The position numbers and the translations under genes were made by a program. The notes beneath the pieces were generated by a model. That model was given only the letters and a program-made list of their open reading frames with translations, was not told the origin of the DNA and ran no database searches. This document shows positions 20,673 to 31,673 of a stretch of 64,000 nt of DNA, one piece after another (the stretch's first letter is position 1; every line of letters begins with the position of its first letter). The stretch is from Mesostigma viride (Eukaryota > Streptophyta > Mesostigmatophyceae > Mesostigmatales > Mesostigmataceae): contig RPFO01000240.1 of the NCBI GenBank assembly GCA_009746045.1, positions 62,001 to 126,000 of the forward strand, written 5' to 3'.

Positions 20673-22578
20673 AGGGGGTGCGCAGCTTCCTGGGATTGGC
20701 ATCTTACTACCGACGGTTCATCCCGCGGTTTGCCACCATCGCCGCCCGATCAACGCTCTTCTCAAGAAGGGTACCCCGTTCCTCTGGGCTGAGCAGTGCC
20801 AACAGGCTTTTGAGGCGCTTAAGCGCCACCTCACCACAGCACCAGTCCTTATCCTGCCGGACCCGGCCCTTCCTTTCGTCGTGGCTACGGACGCCAGCAA
20901 GGTGGCCATCGGGGGTGTCCTCTTGCAGGACCAAGGCAAGGGTCTTCAGCCCATCGAGTATATCTCACGCACAATGATTCCGGCGGAGCGGAATTACCCA
21001 GTGCATCAGCAGGAGCTTCTGGCAGTAGTCTACAGCTGCCACACGTGGCGTCATCATCTTCTGGGGGCCCAGTTTTCGGTGGCCATTAGTGAGCAGGGGG
21101 ATCTCGACCCCCACCGCCTGGTGATCCACACCGACCACCGGCCGCTCACCCACCTCCTGGTGCAGCCCAACCTGACGCCCCGCCAAGCGCGGTGGATGGA
21201 GTACTTGTCACAGTTTGCGCCATTCAAGATCCAATACGTCAAGGGCGCGGACAACGTGGTGCCAGACGCCCTTTCGCGACGGGCGGACTATTGGTTCTAC
21301 GAGGACATGGATGTGCTTCATACCACTTGCGTACCAGTGGCCGCCCCGGGGACCGCCTACGGCGCGGAGCCACGGTCTCCCCGGGCCCGCCACCTGTTTC
21401 ATCTGGGACACACCACCAGCGATGACTTGTCACCTCTCTTGGAGGAGACGAGTGCCCACGAGGACGTGGACACCCCCGGGGAGGGGGAGGGATCGCATAT
21501 GCGCATGCCCCTTAGCCATGTGGTGCCGCCCCAGGGAATTTTTCAGCTTCAGCCGATCGGCCCGCCCACAGTCTTCTCCGAATTCGTCAACCAGGCGAGC
21601 GCGGAGACAGAACCGGCCGCGGACGCGTTCACAGTCACGTCGGACCTGGAGACGATGATCAGTCGTTTCACGGTCACGGAGGAAGCGGCGCTTGAAGCCA
21701 TCCGGGCGCATCCCCAGCAGATGGGTGCCTACCCTTGCAAGTTCCAGGATGGACGCCTGTTCGTGAGCATCCAGCCGGAGGAATGGCGGCTGTATGTCCC
21801 GGAGCTTTGTAGGGCCGCCTTGCTTCACGAGCTCCACGATTCGCTTCTAGGCGGACATCAGGGAAGCCACCGTCTTTATCCTCGGGCCCGCAAACATTTC
21901 TACTGGCCAGGGATGAAGGAGTATATTGAGACATATGTGCGCCAGTGCCCCTCGTGCCAGATCATGAAGTCCAGGAACACGGGCTCGCAAGCCGTCCCCA
22001 AGACGTTACCTGATCCGATGGGTCCTTGGGATTCTATCATGATGGACTTCATCGGCCCGTTCAAGAAGGCGAAGAGCGGCAACAGCATGGTCTTGGTGTT
22101 CGTGGACCGCCTGACGCGCATGTGTCACTTGGCCCCGTGTCCTGCCGACCTCACTGCGGAGGAGTGCGCCAAGATATACCTGACGCACGTGTTCCGGTTC
22201 CACGGGCTCAGCCGACAGTTCATCTCCGACCGCGACAAGCTCTTCACGGCCAAATTCTGGCAGGAGTTTTTCGAACGACTGGGCACCAAGGTGTCGCTGG
22301 GCACGGCCTACCACAGTTCGTCGTCACATCTGGTGGAGCGGTTGAACCGCACAGTGCAAGAGACCATGCGACACTACACCGACGCGGTGGGCAGCAATTG
22401 GGAGGATTCAACTTCTGGGCTTGGTGGAATTCTCCCTGAACAATGCTCCCCAGGCCGCCCACGGATTTACCCCCTTTTTCCTCAACTCTGGCAGGCACCC
22501 TCTCACGCCTCCCGACCTGCTTATGAGCCCCGGACTGGGAGAGGATCAGGTCAAGCTGGACACACGCCAAGGGGTTGA
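20500..22578 (+). pseudogene. Element D RNase H and integrase
   Basis: Coding sense starts at about 20610-20800. Gypsy RNase H: FVVATDASKVAIGGVLLQ, a PVHQQELLAVV Glu, LVIHTDHRPLTHLL and VVPDALSRR. Integrase zinc finger HHCC (HELHDSLLGGHQGSH to CPSCQ) and the catalytic core WDSIMMDFIGPF (D), FISDRDKLF (D) and HLVERLNRTVQETMRHY (E). All visible catalytic residues remain. The frame shifts again at about 22410 (after SNWED), leaving the last integrase part and chromodomain in frame 2. Confidence 0.85.
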
Positions 22579-23164
22579 TCGCTTGCTGCAGCGGATGCAC
22601 CAGGCTCATAACAGTGCAGTCCAGGGCTACCGCGCCGCGACCGAGCGGTATCTGGAGAGGACAGCCGGCAAGAGGGATAATCGGGCGCCGTCCATTGAGG
22701 TGGGCGATTGGGTCCTGGTGGAGGGCCCACAGATCGGACGATTCTCACACAAGGTGGAAAAGGAGCTGAAGACTAAGCTTCGACCCATGTTCCTGGGCCC
22801 CTACAAGGTTCTCACCAAGTTTGACGACGTCATGTTCCAGGTGGACGTCCCAGAGTCATGGAACCTCACGTCCAACCGTTTCCATCGTGACCAGCTCAAG
22901 TTGTACCACCAGAACACCATTCAGGGTCGGGTCAATCCCCCGGCCCCGTTGGAATTCAATCCGGACACGGGGGAACAGGAGGATGAGGTGGCAGCGATCG
23001 TGGGACACCGGGATGTCAAACGAGGTCGGGGGACCCAGCGACAGTACCGTGTGCGATGGCGATTCGCGCAGCATGAGTCTGAGGACTCCTGGCGCACTTC
23101 TACTGAGTTAGCGGGTTGCGCCCGCTTATTGGAAGCGTACAAGAAGACACACCAATTGCATTAA
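22421..23164 (+). pseudogene. Element D integrase C-terminus with chromodomain
   Basis: 247 residues continuing integrase: FSLNNAPQAAHGFTPFFLN, the GPY/F-type LRPMFLGPYKVL block, then a chromodomain at about 22980-23150 (VAAIVGHRDVKRGRGTQRQY, WRF, then SEDSWRTSTELAGC). Chromodomains on gypsy integrases steer insertion to particular chromatin. The ORF ends TAA at 23162-23164, and this end looks natural. Confidence 0.8.
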
Positions 23165-23383
23165 TAGGCCACATGCGGTATAACGGTGTACGGTGTAGGG
23201 TGAGAGTGAGGTGTGAGCCGGGTACCAGGTACACGCCGACTAACGCCTTGGCTTGTGGTGTGTGGGCCGTGCAGGGGGACGCCGCGGAGGCGCCTCCCAG
23301 GGGCCAGACTTCCGCCAGCGCCGCGGAGGCCGTAGAGGCAGGAATCCGGGTAGTAGACGGGGAGTCGAGTGAGGAAGATCTGC
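23165..23383 (+). other. Spacer between pol and ORF3 of element D
   Basis: 219 bases with no clear gene. It may hold a promoter or splice acceptor for a subgenomic message for ORF3, but none can be shown from sequence. Confidence 0.3.
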
Positions 23384-24528
23384 ATGGTGGACATGGACAC
23401 GACAGATTACCCGGAGGCCCCTCTACCAGAACAGGATGACAGGATGCAGACAGCTCGCGGAGAGCCTGCAGTCCGAAGGGGTGCTGTAAGGGCCGGGGGC
23501 TCGGGAGGTGGTGGCCGGCACGAGACGTCGTCCAGACCCGAAGCTCCGGACGCGCGCGCGCTGCAGATAGTGAAGGAGCTGAATGAGGAGACATTCAACC
23601 CCCGGGTGTTCGTGCGCGACTATGGTCGGGCGGGTGACTTGGTGGAGCGGCGTCGTCGGCGCCGTAACCAGATGCCGTCAGATCTCCGCGCCGATTCCAT
23701 TCTGGCGCGGGTCGGCCCCGCTAAGCTGGAGGATTTTCGATGGTTCGTGCGGAGAAATGTGGGGTTCAAGATCGAGACCCGCACCGCCGAGCGCGACGGC
23801 GTGGTGGTCGGTATCGACTGGGAAACCCATGAGCGGGGGTGCCTGTGTCATGCGTGCGTGAACACGCTGGATGCAGGTCTGGTATTTCCACGGCTGTTGC
23901 TCCTCCTAATTCCACCCGAGGTGCGGAAGCATCTGGAGAACTACTTTCCTCGATACCTCCCGTTTGAAGGGGCGTTGCGGGGCGAGAAGTGTATGCGCGC
24001 GGGTCAGTACTCGTTGCGGCAGGCCCTGGATCGCATTGTGGCGATGGACGACGAGGACCAGGATGATGGGAGCGAGGGTGACGACTCCGATTCTGATGAC
24101 TACCCTCCCCGCCCTCTTCCTCGTCCTCCTCCAAGGGATCCACCTTCTGGGGGCTCCTTGGAGGGCGGCGCAGGACATCGTCCTGTGACGCGTTTCGAGG
24201 CGCCACCGCCGGCGATGGGCTGGGGGCGCCCCTCTGGGCGAGGGTCTCGCCCGCGGTCCACGGGTTGGGGCGGCGGCAGCCAACCAGCTTCTCGGCGTGC
24301 TCCAGACCGGCCTGCACGTCGGCGCTCGCCCTCACCGTCATCGCGCTCGCGTTCCCGTTCGGACTCGGGAACGGAGGTACGCCCTGCTCGCCGCGCGTCA
24401 CCGCCACCTCGTCGCCCGGCTGATCGGCACTGGGAGCGCACGTGGGGGTCGGCGGTGGAATTGGAGCGTGAGGCTCGGCGACCGCGGTCGGATATGACGG
24501 GAGCTGCTCCGGCTAGGACAGAGCAGCC
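23384..24528 (+). CDS. Element D ORF3, 5' part, cut by element E
   Basis: The ATG at 23384 opens about 382 codons before E interrupts at 24528. The same frame resumes after E at 40762 (the TSD CAGCC is in frame) and stops at 41179, giving about 520 residues in all. The first 230 residues have a basic patch (RRRRRRNQ), a CLCHAC pair that could bind metal, and a Leu-rich stretch (RLLLLLIPPEV). After an acidic run (DDEDQDDGSEGDDSDSDD) the rest is Pro/Arg/Ser-rich with an SR-like segment, as in RNA-binding or nuclear proteins. I recognise no family. It sits where env-like or accessory ORFs occur in gypsy elements. Confidence 0.55.
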
Positions 24529-25225
24529 AGTTAACGTTCTTAGCACATGCAATGTGAAGGATATGGTTGCAATGCAGCAATGTGTGAATATGGTTGGAAA
24601 CGGAGCTTTGTTAAAATCGGATAATGTTTACAGCGCTCACACACTTGAGGCTTGTACACGCGCTTGCCAAGTCAAGGCACAACACGTGAGGCGGGCTCGC
24701 AAGAGATGCCCATTTGGCACTGGCCTATTGTTTATATACTTGTGCACTGTGCTTGCTAGTCCTGAGCAGCCTAGGAGGCCTGCTCAGTAATAACACCCCC
24801 GGTACAGTATTCACTACCTGTACAGCGCCCAACTCCTATACAGTAGGTCTGCCATACAGGCACGGTGACCACAGAGCACAGTCCACAGTGACTATTGCAT
24901 CTGCACCTAGAAGTCCAGGACTAAGCCTGCGGTACCAACAGACCACAGGTTAAGGTTCCTATTTCCTGCGTACGACGTATTAATCCAATACCGTCGTAAG
25001 TACAGCACCTAATTCCTGTCAGCCCAGGAATTACTGTCGACCCCATATGTCTTCGGCAAATATTCACGTCCGACTTAGAAGAACAGCCGGCTCGCGCTCG
25101 CGCGCGACCGGGAAGTCGGAACGCCATAACTTTCTTGATACTTGTCGGAATGAACTCGTTCCGGTGCCGCTGGAATCGCAGAGATATGCCGAATCAGGCT
25201 TACGCCAATGCGCTTGGCGTTAACT
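24529..25225 (-). repeat. Element E 3' LTR (minus strand)
   Basis: 697 bp, nearly identical to 40059-40756 (one base shorter at the end, and one A/G change in the GGCACGGTGACC region). Confidence 0.88.
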
Positions 25226-25247
25226 CCAATCCTTTCTTTTCTTCAGC
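25226..25247 (-). promoter_or_regulatory. Element E polypurine tract
   Basis: On the minus strand AAGAAAAGAAAGGATTGG directly precedes the 3' LTR. F has almost the same tract in the same place, supporting use as plus-strand primer. Confidence 0.7.
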
Positions 25248-25973
25248 TGTAGCAGCTCACACAAGTCTACATACAAACACACACAATGGGTACTGGATAT
25301 CCTCCCCAGACTACAAGTCACAACCCGCTGGGCATGACAGTCAGCTTGGATTCCTTATTATATGTACATAGCACCCATACTGGCTCAGGAGCACAAACAA
25401 ATTACAATGAGTCCCTATCCCTTCACGGGAGGCTCGTTGTGTTACCCATGTACAAGAGGTTGGCCAACTGTGGCAGCCCATAGGTGTTCAGCTAAGAACT
25501 TGAGAAGTATGTACAACCTTCAGGACCTTAGGCGAAACCCCACAGATCACCCACAACAGCTCATCAGAAAACATTGCTGACCCCCAGACGGAAGTCGGCG
25601 CCGGTCTGCTGCCCCTTATCGAACCAGACACAACATCTACGCGAAGCACATGCAAAACACAAGCTCCCATACTCGTTCCAACCGTGGAAAATCAGGGGAC
25701 CTGTCGCCACCTCACCAGCATGGTGGATGGGTCAGCCAGTCCGTGAAACTCCGCCTTAAGACGGCACCAGGGAATCGAACCCCGCCCACAAACCACAGAT
25801 CTGGGGAAACCTCAGACTGAGATGAAAACCCCAGATAGACATCTCTCCATCAGAGACAATGTCAGACATTCCCACACCAGAGACATGTCTCACCCCTCAA
25901 GGTGTGCTCAGGATTATGTACAATCAAGCTCCCAGCCTGATATCCAGAGACTTAAGCACCCAGCTCTCAGCTT
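25248..25973 (-). other. Element E 3' untranslated region
   Basis: About 0.7 kb after pol with no supported gene. It contains the conserved T-arm-like block at 25766-25785. Confidence 0.6.
25766..25785 (-). ncRNA. tRNA T-arm-like block in element E
   Basis: Minus strand reads GCGGGGTTCGATTCCCTGGT. CGGGG and CCCTG can pair around the T-loop TTCGATT, and GGTTCGATTCC fits the pol III B box. The identical 20-mer occurs after pol in F (37577-37596). No full tRNA cloverleaf surrounds it. Confidence 0.5.
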
Positions 25974-28900
25974 TTAGACAGATAGACCGACTTGACAGTC
26001 AGCATTCATGAGCTTCCTCAGTACATTGTACTGGGCTGGGGCCTTGTGTGGCAGCTTTGTCAATGCATCAGCAGGGTTCTCCTCGCCAGGGATATGCTTC
26101 AAGTCAACCAAACTGGCCAACTCCTTCAGCAACAAATAATCCAGGTCCCGGCTCCTGGCCAGCTGCTTGTGAACAAACTGGACCATACCCATGCTGTCTG
26201 TTAGCAACAACGTCTCCATCTGCAAGGTCCAAGGGGTAACTGAAGCCAGCTCCAGCATTAACTCCTTTATGTACAGGCTGGACTGGATCCCCTCGCATAT
26301 GGCCCTGCATTCTGCCACATCTGAACTGATACAGACCCTCTTCTGCAGTCTGCTGTACCAGCTGAACAAACTTGCCCTGCTCTGATAAAAAGCAAACAGA
26401 GCAGCAGATCTCCCCCTGACCTTGGTAACCTGGCGAGCATCCATGGAACTGTCAACAAAGATCTCCAAGGTGATAGGCTGGGTAAAGTCAATCCCAGACA
26501 AAATCAGATCAGGGGTACTCTCCACCAACCGGGCTATGACTCGAGGCTTCTCATCCTCAAGCACCTCATCAGGCATTCTGCTATGGACCATCAAAGACGG
26601 ACCACAGATGCTGGCAAACCAGGCCCACATGCCTCTCAACTCAGGTCCTGCAGCCTGGGTGATCTTCTCTGGCAAGGCCTTCACAATGGTCTGTTTATAA
26701 TCTCCTCCAGCCTGAAGCCTGATACTCCACTCCCCGTCCCTCCTGAACAGGGTAGCCTGCATTCCACAGAACACTACAGGCTTGTTGGGCTCCTGCCACA
26801 GCTCCTTGCCCAGTGAAAACTTGCCACTGATGACAGGAATAAACTTCTTTAGCCAGGTCGTGGGGGCTAGCAAATGCAGATCATCTCCATGCAAACTAGC
26901 ATACACTGGCAGACCCTCCCATTGGGCCAGCAGCAAACAGGGATCAACTGAAGACACTCTCAAGCCACACTCACTGATCAGAGCTTCCTGCAGCGTGAGT
27001 CTCCAGATGATTGGGCTCGACCTGAGTCCTTCCAGGCCCTTCAGAATAACCAGGAATTGTTGATGCAGCTCCAGCTTCCAGATGGCAGGCACCTCAACAC
27101 AGTAAGGCTCATCCTGCTTCCACACCCTCCTGGCCACTTCTGGATCAGATTTTAAAAATGCCCTCTTGAAGTCCAGCAGCACTGATGACATAGCTGCTCC
27201 CCTGTTCAGCAACCCCACGTAGAGACATAGCAAAATTCTCCATGTGTCGTGTAGCATCCCTGGCGTGTATAGCTCCTCTCCTGGCAGACTCCCCGTGCCG
27301 TGATACTCATTCAGGACAGGCCTGACATGGGGCACTGATACCTCATCCACAACCTTCCTCTTCAGCACAAATCTCAAAGCAAGCTTCCTTGATGCTGGGG
27401 GACGTCTGTCTGTTGGTGCAGCACACTCAAACTGCAACCACTCCTCCAATGCCTTGGAGAAGGCGAGCTTCCAAGCCTCAAACAAAGTAGGCGAGCTCAT
27501 CTCTTGGACCAGCTGGTCATATGTCAAAGGAGAGTGTGCAGCAAGGCTCCTGTGAGTTATGCCAATACTGCTGGGGTGCAACACAGCTGGAATCACCAAA
27601 CTGGCCGCTGGGGGCACCTCCCCTTCATCCCATTTTACACCCTTGACTGGCTTGGCCCTGCACCTGACTGGAAATGTTGTCCTGAAATTTTCTAGGGGAA
27701 TCATCCCCCAGCCATCTCTTCTCAGAGCTGTAGCTCTGATAGAAATCCCAGGATTGCCCAGAAAATTCTGACCCAAAATCACAGGGCCATCATAGTCCTC
27801 TAGGACAAGGAAGGTCACATCCACACCCATGACAGGGGCAGTAACCTCTCCCAACACCCTTAGATGCGTCCTACCACTGAAATCAGACACCCAGGGGCAA
27901 CTTGGTTCTCCGACCAGCAGTTCTCCTGTATGCTGAGGTCCCATGACAGAAACCTGTGCATTGGTATCTATCTCCATGGCAGCTACCTCAGGTTCATCCA
28001 ACTGGACAAGCTTGGACACCTTAGGCTCCTTCTTGGCTCTTTGCAAAGCCTGTACAATATCTGATAGACGCACACCCCTAGGCCTGGTGTCGGGCCGTTC
28101 CGGAGGTGCAGCCTGTCCGCCTGCTTGCCCAACCACCGTATGTGAAGGTACCCCAGGGGCCGGGCCAGGGTCACCCTGAGGGCTCGATACAGCTGTAGCA
28201 CCCTGATCAGGAAGCTCCACGTCACCCCCGCCTTGTACACCAGCGGGCACCTGGAAGAGGTCTCCTTGATTACCTCCCCGGGGACGGATCTTTGACCAGG
28301 ACAGACGGTGCACTGCTTGGGAGCCATCAATGGCCACCCAGCACTTATGGCCAGCGGCTTCTACTCGGGTCACCACCCCATCATGCCAGCTGCCACGTTT
28401 CCCTGGAAAGCTTGGTTCCTTCCACACAACAACCTGTTGTCCAACGTTAGGTTCTAGGACACTCCAGCCCTTGTCTTTCTGCCTCAGCTTGAGGAACTTG
28501 GCCTCTAGCTTCTCCTTCCATGCCTGCTCAGCATCAGCTGGCAGCATCCTGGTATGCAACATAAGAGGATTGATGGCAATGTCACCAAAGAACATGGGAG
28601 TCCTCAGGTTCAGCCTGTCCTCCACAGAACGTAGCCATGCAGATGTCACAATGGCAGATGACGTCCTTGGAATCCTCTCCACCAGCAGCACAGTCTTGAA
28701 CTCTTGGATGGCTCTCTCCACCACCCCTTGCTGGCCGTGGCTCTCCCTGGGTGTAATCAGCAACTCTGGAAACTCTGGCAGGTTCTCACAGCACTCAAAC
28801 TGAATGTCACACTGCAACAACTCCAACCCAGGGTACCTGCTCCTTGTCAACTTCAGAGCAGCAATCAATGTAGGCTTCTCCATGTCAGGCAGGATCTCTA

Positions 28901-29564
28901 GGGTCTTGTACTTGGTATATCTGTCCACTGCCACCAGCAGCTTCAAACCCCTGATTCTCTGAATATCTACCTGCACATGGCCTGGCTGCAAAATAGGAGT
29001 CCTGGCATGAGACTGCTTGGGCTTTCTAGCAACTAGCCTGCACTTGCAAGCTTGAGCAACCTGTTGGCAGATGGAGTACAACTCACTTCCTCCCAGCCGT
29101 CTAGCAACTTGCAAAGACTGAGCTGCATGGCCAAACATGGTATGCAACCTTGAGGCAATGTCATACAAGAGAGAAAACCTTTTATTGTCATTATTAGCAC
29201 TCAAGGTATGTACAGATCCCTTATGTACAGGAGGCACCAGGGTCGTGCCTGTCAGACTGTCTCCAGCCCTATCCTCATCCTGACCATCCTGTGCCAGTCC
29301 TGCACGGTCAGAATGCTTCTGAGATCCACCTGGGTCCACATCACCAGGTCCTACCTCAGGCTCAGCACCGCCATGGCGGGCACGTTGGCGAGTAACCACT
29401 GCAGCTACAGCTGGCATACTCTCTGTGGTAACCAAGCTTGCCCCATCGTGTCCAATAGGCTCTTTCACTAGAGCATGGGGCTGCCCCTCACTGCTGTCAC
29501 TAGCAGCTTCATTACACTCCCCTGGGGGCACCCTCCAGGGTTCAGGGATGTGTGCAGGCTCAAG
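25974..29564 (-). CDS. Element E Pol: integrase, retropepsin-like, reverse transcriptase, RNase H
   Basis: Residues are numbered from the GTG at 29531 (1185 to the TAA). The frame is open up to the gag TGA with no ATG, so Pol is probably made by readthrough. Integrase: HTMFGH and CQQVAQACKC zinc ligands (130-163), then D189 (VQVDI), D242 (QCDIQ) and E272 (GVVERAIQE). Retropepsin-like domain: IDTNAQVSVM (D522, with N where families have G) and VILGQNFL (585-591). Copia-type reverse transcriptase: LLDFKRAFL (D787), LKGLEGLRSSPIIW, and HGDD at 881-884 in place of YVDD. RNase H: D1027, E1074, D1112, ADALTK at 1154. The frame is intact. Copia order is PR-IN-RT-RH, so the protease position is unusual. 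Confidence 0.85.
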   Translation of the reverse strand, partial: LEPAHIPEPWRVPPGECNEAASDSSEGQPHALVKEPIGHDGASLVTTESMPAVAAVVTRQRARHGGAEPEVGPGDVDPGGSQKHSDRAGLAQDGQDEDRAGDSLTGTTLVPPVHKGSVHTLSANNDNKRFSLLYDIASRLHTMFGHAAQSLQVARRLGGSELYSICQQVAQACKCRLVARKPKQSHARTPILQPGHVQVDIQRIRGLKLLVAVDRYTKYKTLEILPDMEKPTLIAALKLTRSRYPGLELLQCDIQFECCENLPEFPELLITPRESHGQQGVVERAIQEFKTVLLVERIPRTSSAIVTSAWLRSVEDRLNLRTPMFFGDIAINPLMLHTRMLPADAEQAWKEKLEAKFLKLRQKDKGWSVLEPNVGQQVVVWKEPSFPGKRGSWHDGVVTRVEAAGHKCWVAIDGSQAVHRLSWSKIRPRGGNQGDLFQVPAGVQGGGDVELPDQGATAVSSPQGDPGPAPGVPSHTVVGQAGGQAAPPERPDTRPRGVRLSDIVQALQRAKKEPKVSKLVQLDEPEVAAMEIDTNAQVSVMGPQHTGELLVGEPSCPWVSDFSGRTHLRVLGEVTAPVMGVDVTFLVLEDYDGPVILGQNFLGNPGISIRATALRRDGWGMIPLENFRTTFPVRCRAKPVKGVKWDEGEVPPAASLVIPAVLHPSSIGITHRSLAAHSPLTYDQLVQEMSSPTLFEAWKLAFSKALEEWLQFECAAPTDRRPPASRKLALRFVLKRKVVDEVSVPHVRPVLNEYHGTGSLPGEELYTPGMLHDTWRILLCLYVGLLNRGAAMSSVLLDFKRAFLKSDPEVARRVWKQDEPYCVEVPAIWKLELHQQFLVILKGLEGLRSSPIIWRLTLQEALISECGLRVSSVDPCLLLAQWEGLPVYASLHGDDLHLLAPTTWLKKFIPVISGKFSLGKELWQEPNKPVVFCGMQATLFRRDGEWSIRLQAGGDYKQTIVKALPEKITQAAGPELRGMWAWFASICGPSLMVHSRMPDEVLEDEKPRVIARLVESTPDLILSGIDFTQPITLEIFVDSSMDARQVTKVRGRSAALFAFYQSRASLFSWYSRLQKRVCISSDVAECRAICEGIQSSLYIKELMLELASVTPWTLQMETLLLTDSMGMVQFVHKQLARSRDLDYLLLKELASLVDLKHIPGEENPADALTKLPHKAPAQYNVLRKLMNADCQVGLSV

Positions 29565-30752
29565 TCAATGATCAGCAGCCTTGCCCTTGCCCTTGTCCTG
29601 GGATGGACCAGCCTTGTCCTTGCTGCCACCCTGAGCGGGCTTGCTCTGACCTTCCTGCCTCAGGTACGAGGGACACTCATTCCTGAAGTGACCCTTCCCC
29701 TGGCAGAAATAACATTCCACCTGACTGATGTCCCGTGAGGTCCCACTGCTGGGCCCAGCCTTGGGAGGACCACCCACCCTCTTGAAGTCAAACTGGGACT
29801 GTGGATGTCCCGACTTCGGCGGGGTCCCCCGTCCAGCCCTTCTGTCACGCCCCCTCCTGGACCTTCCTCGACCCCTTGAAGAGGTCTCAGGCCCTCTCGA
29901 GGGCGCTGGGCCCCCGTGGCCCGATCCCCTCATGGACTTAACCGTGGGTTCAGTGGCCTCCTCATCACCCTGACGAGGGCGCTTACCACCCACGTACTTG
30001 CCGCTGAAACACTCATACAACTGGTCCGTCATGGCTGCCCAGCCATGGACCTGTCGCATGTGGATGGTCACATTATCCATGGTGACCGGATCCAGCTGCA
30101 GCGACTTGAGAAAGTCGCCCATGGCCATCCGATCTGCGACGAAGAAGCCCTTGGCCATGGCGTCCTCCCTCAGCTTGACGAAGTCTTCAAAGGCGTGGAC
30201 CACTAGTTGCCCCTTGATGGGCTTGTAGTCCAGGTATTCTTGCTTCAGGTGGGACCCATCTATGGTCCTCTTGTCACTCAGGAACGACCTGAGTCGCGTC
30301 ATAAACGCCGTCCAGGTGTCCCCCGCCGCGTGTCGCTCCCGAACAAACTTGAACAGCCGCCTCGCCGACTGCCGTATGTAGGCACTAGACGCCAGGATGC
30401 GAAGCTTGTCACCGTTGTATATCTCCGTGTACAAGTTCATGTCCTCTAACATCCTCTCAGCATCCCGGGGCTGCCAATTGTCCTTGATGGACTGAAACTG
30501 GCCTAGCACCGCGTACCCCTCAGCAACGGTTGGTCGCTTAGGCGCCGCTTGATCTGCGGCTGGCGCGTGCTGCCCGCCCTGCGATCCTTGGCTCTGATTA
30601 TCTGGCACCTCAGCCTGGTCTCCCAGCGCCTGGCCGTCCCCGCGTCCATCGCGTCCACCGCGTCCATCGCGTCCATCTCGTCCATCCATCCCAGCGCCGC
30701 GCCGTCCGAAGCCCATAAAGCCCGCTTGTTGGTTGATAGCTCCATCCTCCAT
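29565..30752 (-). CDS. Element E Gag
   Basis: 395 residues from ATG to TGA. The N-terminus has DGR/GGRDG repeats (22-40). A helical capsid-like region follows (residues 70-260, with FVRERHAAGDTWTAFMTRLRS and FFVADRMAMGDFLKSLQLD). An Arg/Gly-rich linker then leads to a zinc knuckle CYFCQGKGHFRNEC (CX2CX4HX4C), which binds element RNA. The C-terminus is Lys/Gly/Gln-rich. The stop TGA (29565-29567) is followed by CTT and lies in frame with pol, so a Gag-Pol fusion by stop readthrough is likely. Confidence 0.85.
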   Translation of the reverse strand: MEDGAINQQAGFMGFGRRGAGMDGRDGRDGRGGRDGRGDGQALGDQAEVPDNQSQGSQGGQHAPAADQAAPKRPTVAEGYAVLGQFQSIKDNWQPRDAERMLEDMNLYTEIYNGDKLRILASSAYIRQSARRLFKFVRERHAAGDTWTAFMTRLRSFLSDKRTIDGSHLKQEYLDYKPIKGQLVVHAFEDFVKLREDAMAKGFFVADRMAMGDFLKSLQLDPVTMDNVTIHMRQVHGWAAMTDQLYECFSGKYVGGKRPRQGDEEATEPTVKSMRGSGHGGPAPSRGPETSSRGRGRSRRGRDRRAGRGTPPKSGHPQSQFDFKRVGGPPKAGPSSGTSRDISQVECYFCQGKGHFRNECPSYLRQEGQSKPAQGGSKDKAGPSQDKGKGKAADH

Positions 30753-30859
30753 GATGGCCTCTGTTCAGATCTGCTACAGCCAGCCAAGTGGCCAAGCAGC
30801 AATTAAAGCAATATAAGCTACTGAACAAGAAAGGAAAGTGCCAAGTGTTACCACTCAGG

Positions 30860-31028
30860 CAAGACCACCACGGCTGGCCCCAGGCGCGTCCTGGTTCTCC
30901 TTGTCGCTGTCGTCGTCGCTGTCGCTCACCACAATCAGCTCTGGTACCCTGCTACCTGCTGCGCCGTCGTCGACCCGCTGTCGGCCCGCGATGACTGAAT
31001 CGTCACCGTTGGTAAAGTAGACAGGTGA
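30860..31028 (-). pseudogene. C-terminal piece of element E upstream ORF, cut off by element F
   Basis: Minus-strand open reading continuing, in the frame set by the duplicated CAACC, from the ORF at 39219-39965. It contributes about 56 codons with an acidic/Ser run (VVSDSDDDSDKENQD) and ends TGA. About 110 bases separate it from the gag start. Confidence 0.6.
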
Positions 31029-31033
31029 CAACC

Positions 31034-31649
31034 AGTTAACGTAAAGGATTTACGTTAGATGGATAGAGATTGTTACGCTCTTTCCAACGGCACCTTGAAC
31101 GCCTCATTTGGTTAAGGAACGTAAAAGTTATGACGTTTCCTAGGCTGTGCCGACAGTACCCGGCGCGCCACTGTGGGCGCGTACGGACACAGGATGTACA
31201 AGTGTCACTTTGATAGTCCGCAGGACGTTGACAGGACTTGTACAGGACTTGATGGTCAATTGATAGGTAGGCGCACTGTAGCGCGCCAGGACCTATGAGA
31301 CAATTGATGCTGAGTAGTGTACGGATAGGTCCACAGGACTAGCCGTATGGACAATTGATAGATCTGCGCGCCAAAGGCGTGCCAGAGTCTGTGTAATCAA
31401 TTGATTGACAGTTCAGCTGTGACAGTGCAGCTGAATACTTGGACGCGTCCCTAGCAAGCTATATGAGTGACTTGGTCACACCGGGACGCTAGTTCTTGCG
31501 TGCACGTTCTCTTGGCACTGCGACCCTGTCGCTGTGCTGCGTGCAGTCTTGGAAGTGACGTGACTTACGTCTGTGTTTCCTGATTATTAATAAAGGCAAC
31601 TTCCTGCAAGAACCATGGCGGAATTCGTGGCATTCTTACCCTCACAACT
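31034..31649 (+). repeat. Element F 5' LTR
   Basis: Starts AGTT with the hairpin AACGTAAA-GGA-TTTACGTT and ends CTCACAACT. It shares a CCAACGGCACC...AACG and AAAGTTATGACGTT block with the E LTR. AATAAA occurs near its 3' end. Confidence 0.9.
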
Positions 31650-31673
31650 CGTATTACACGCTCTGTCAAAAAG
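31650..31673 (+). promoter_or_regulatory. Region after the element F 5' LTR (putative primer site)
   Basis: CGTATTACACGCTC follows AACT, and E has CAAATTACAACCAG at the same point. The shared ATTACA suggests a conserved primer site. Neither starts with TGG, so a normal tRNA 3'-CCA primer is not evident. Confidence 0.4.
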
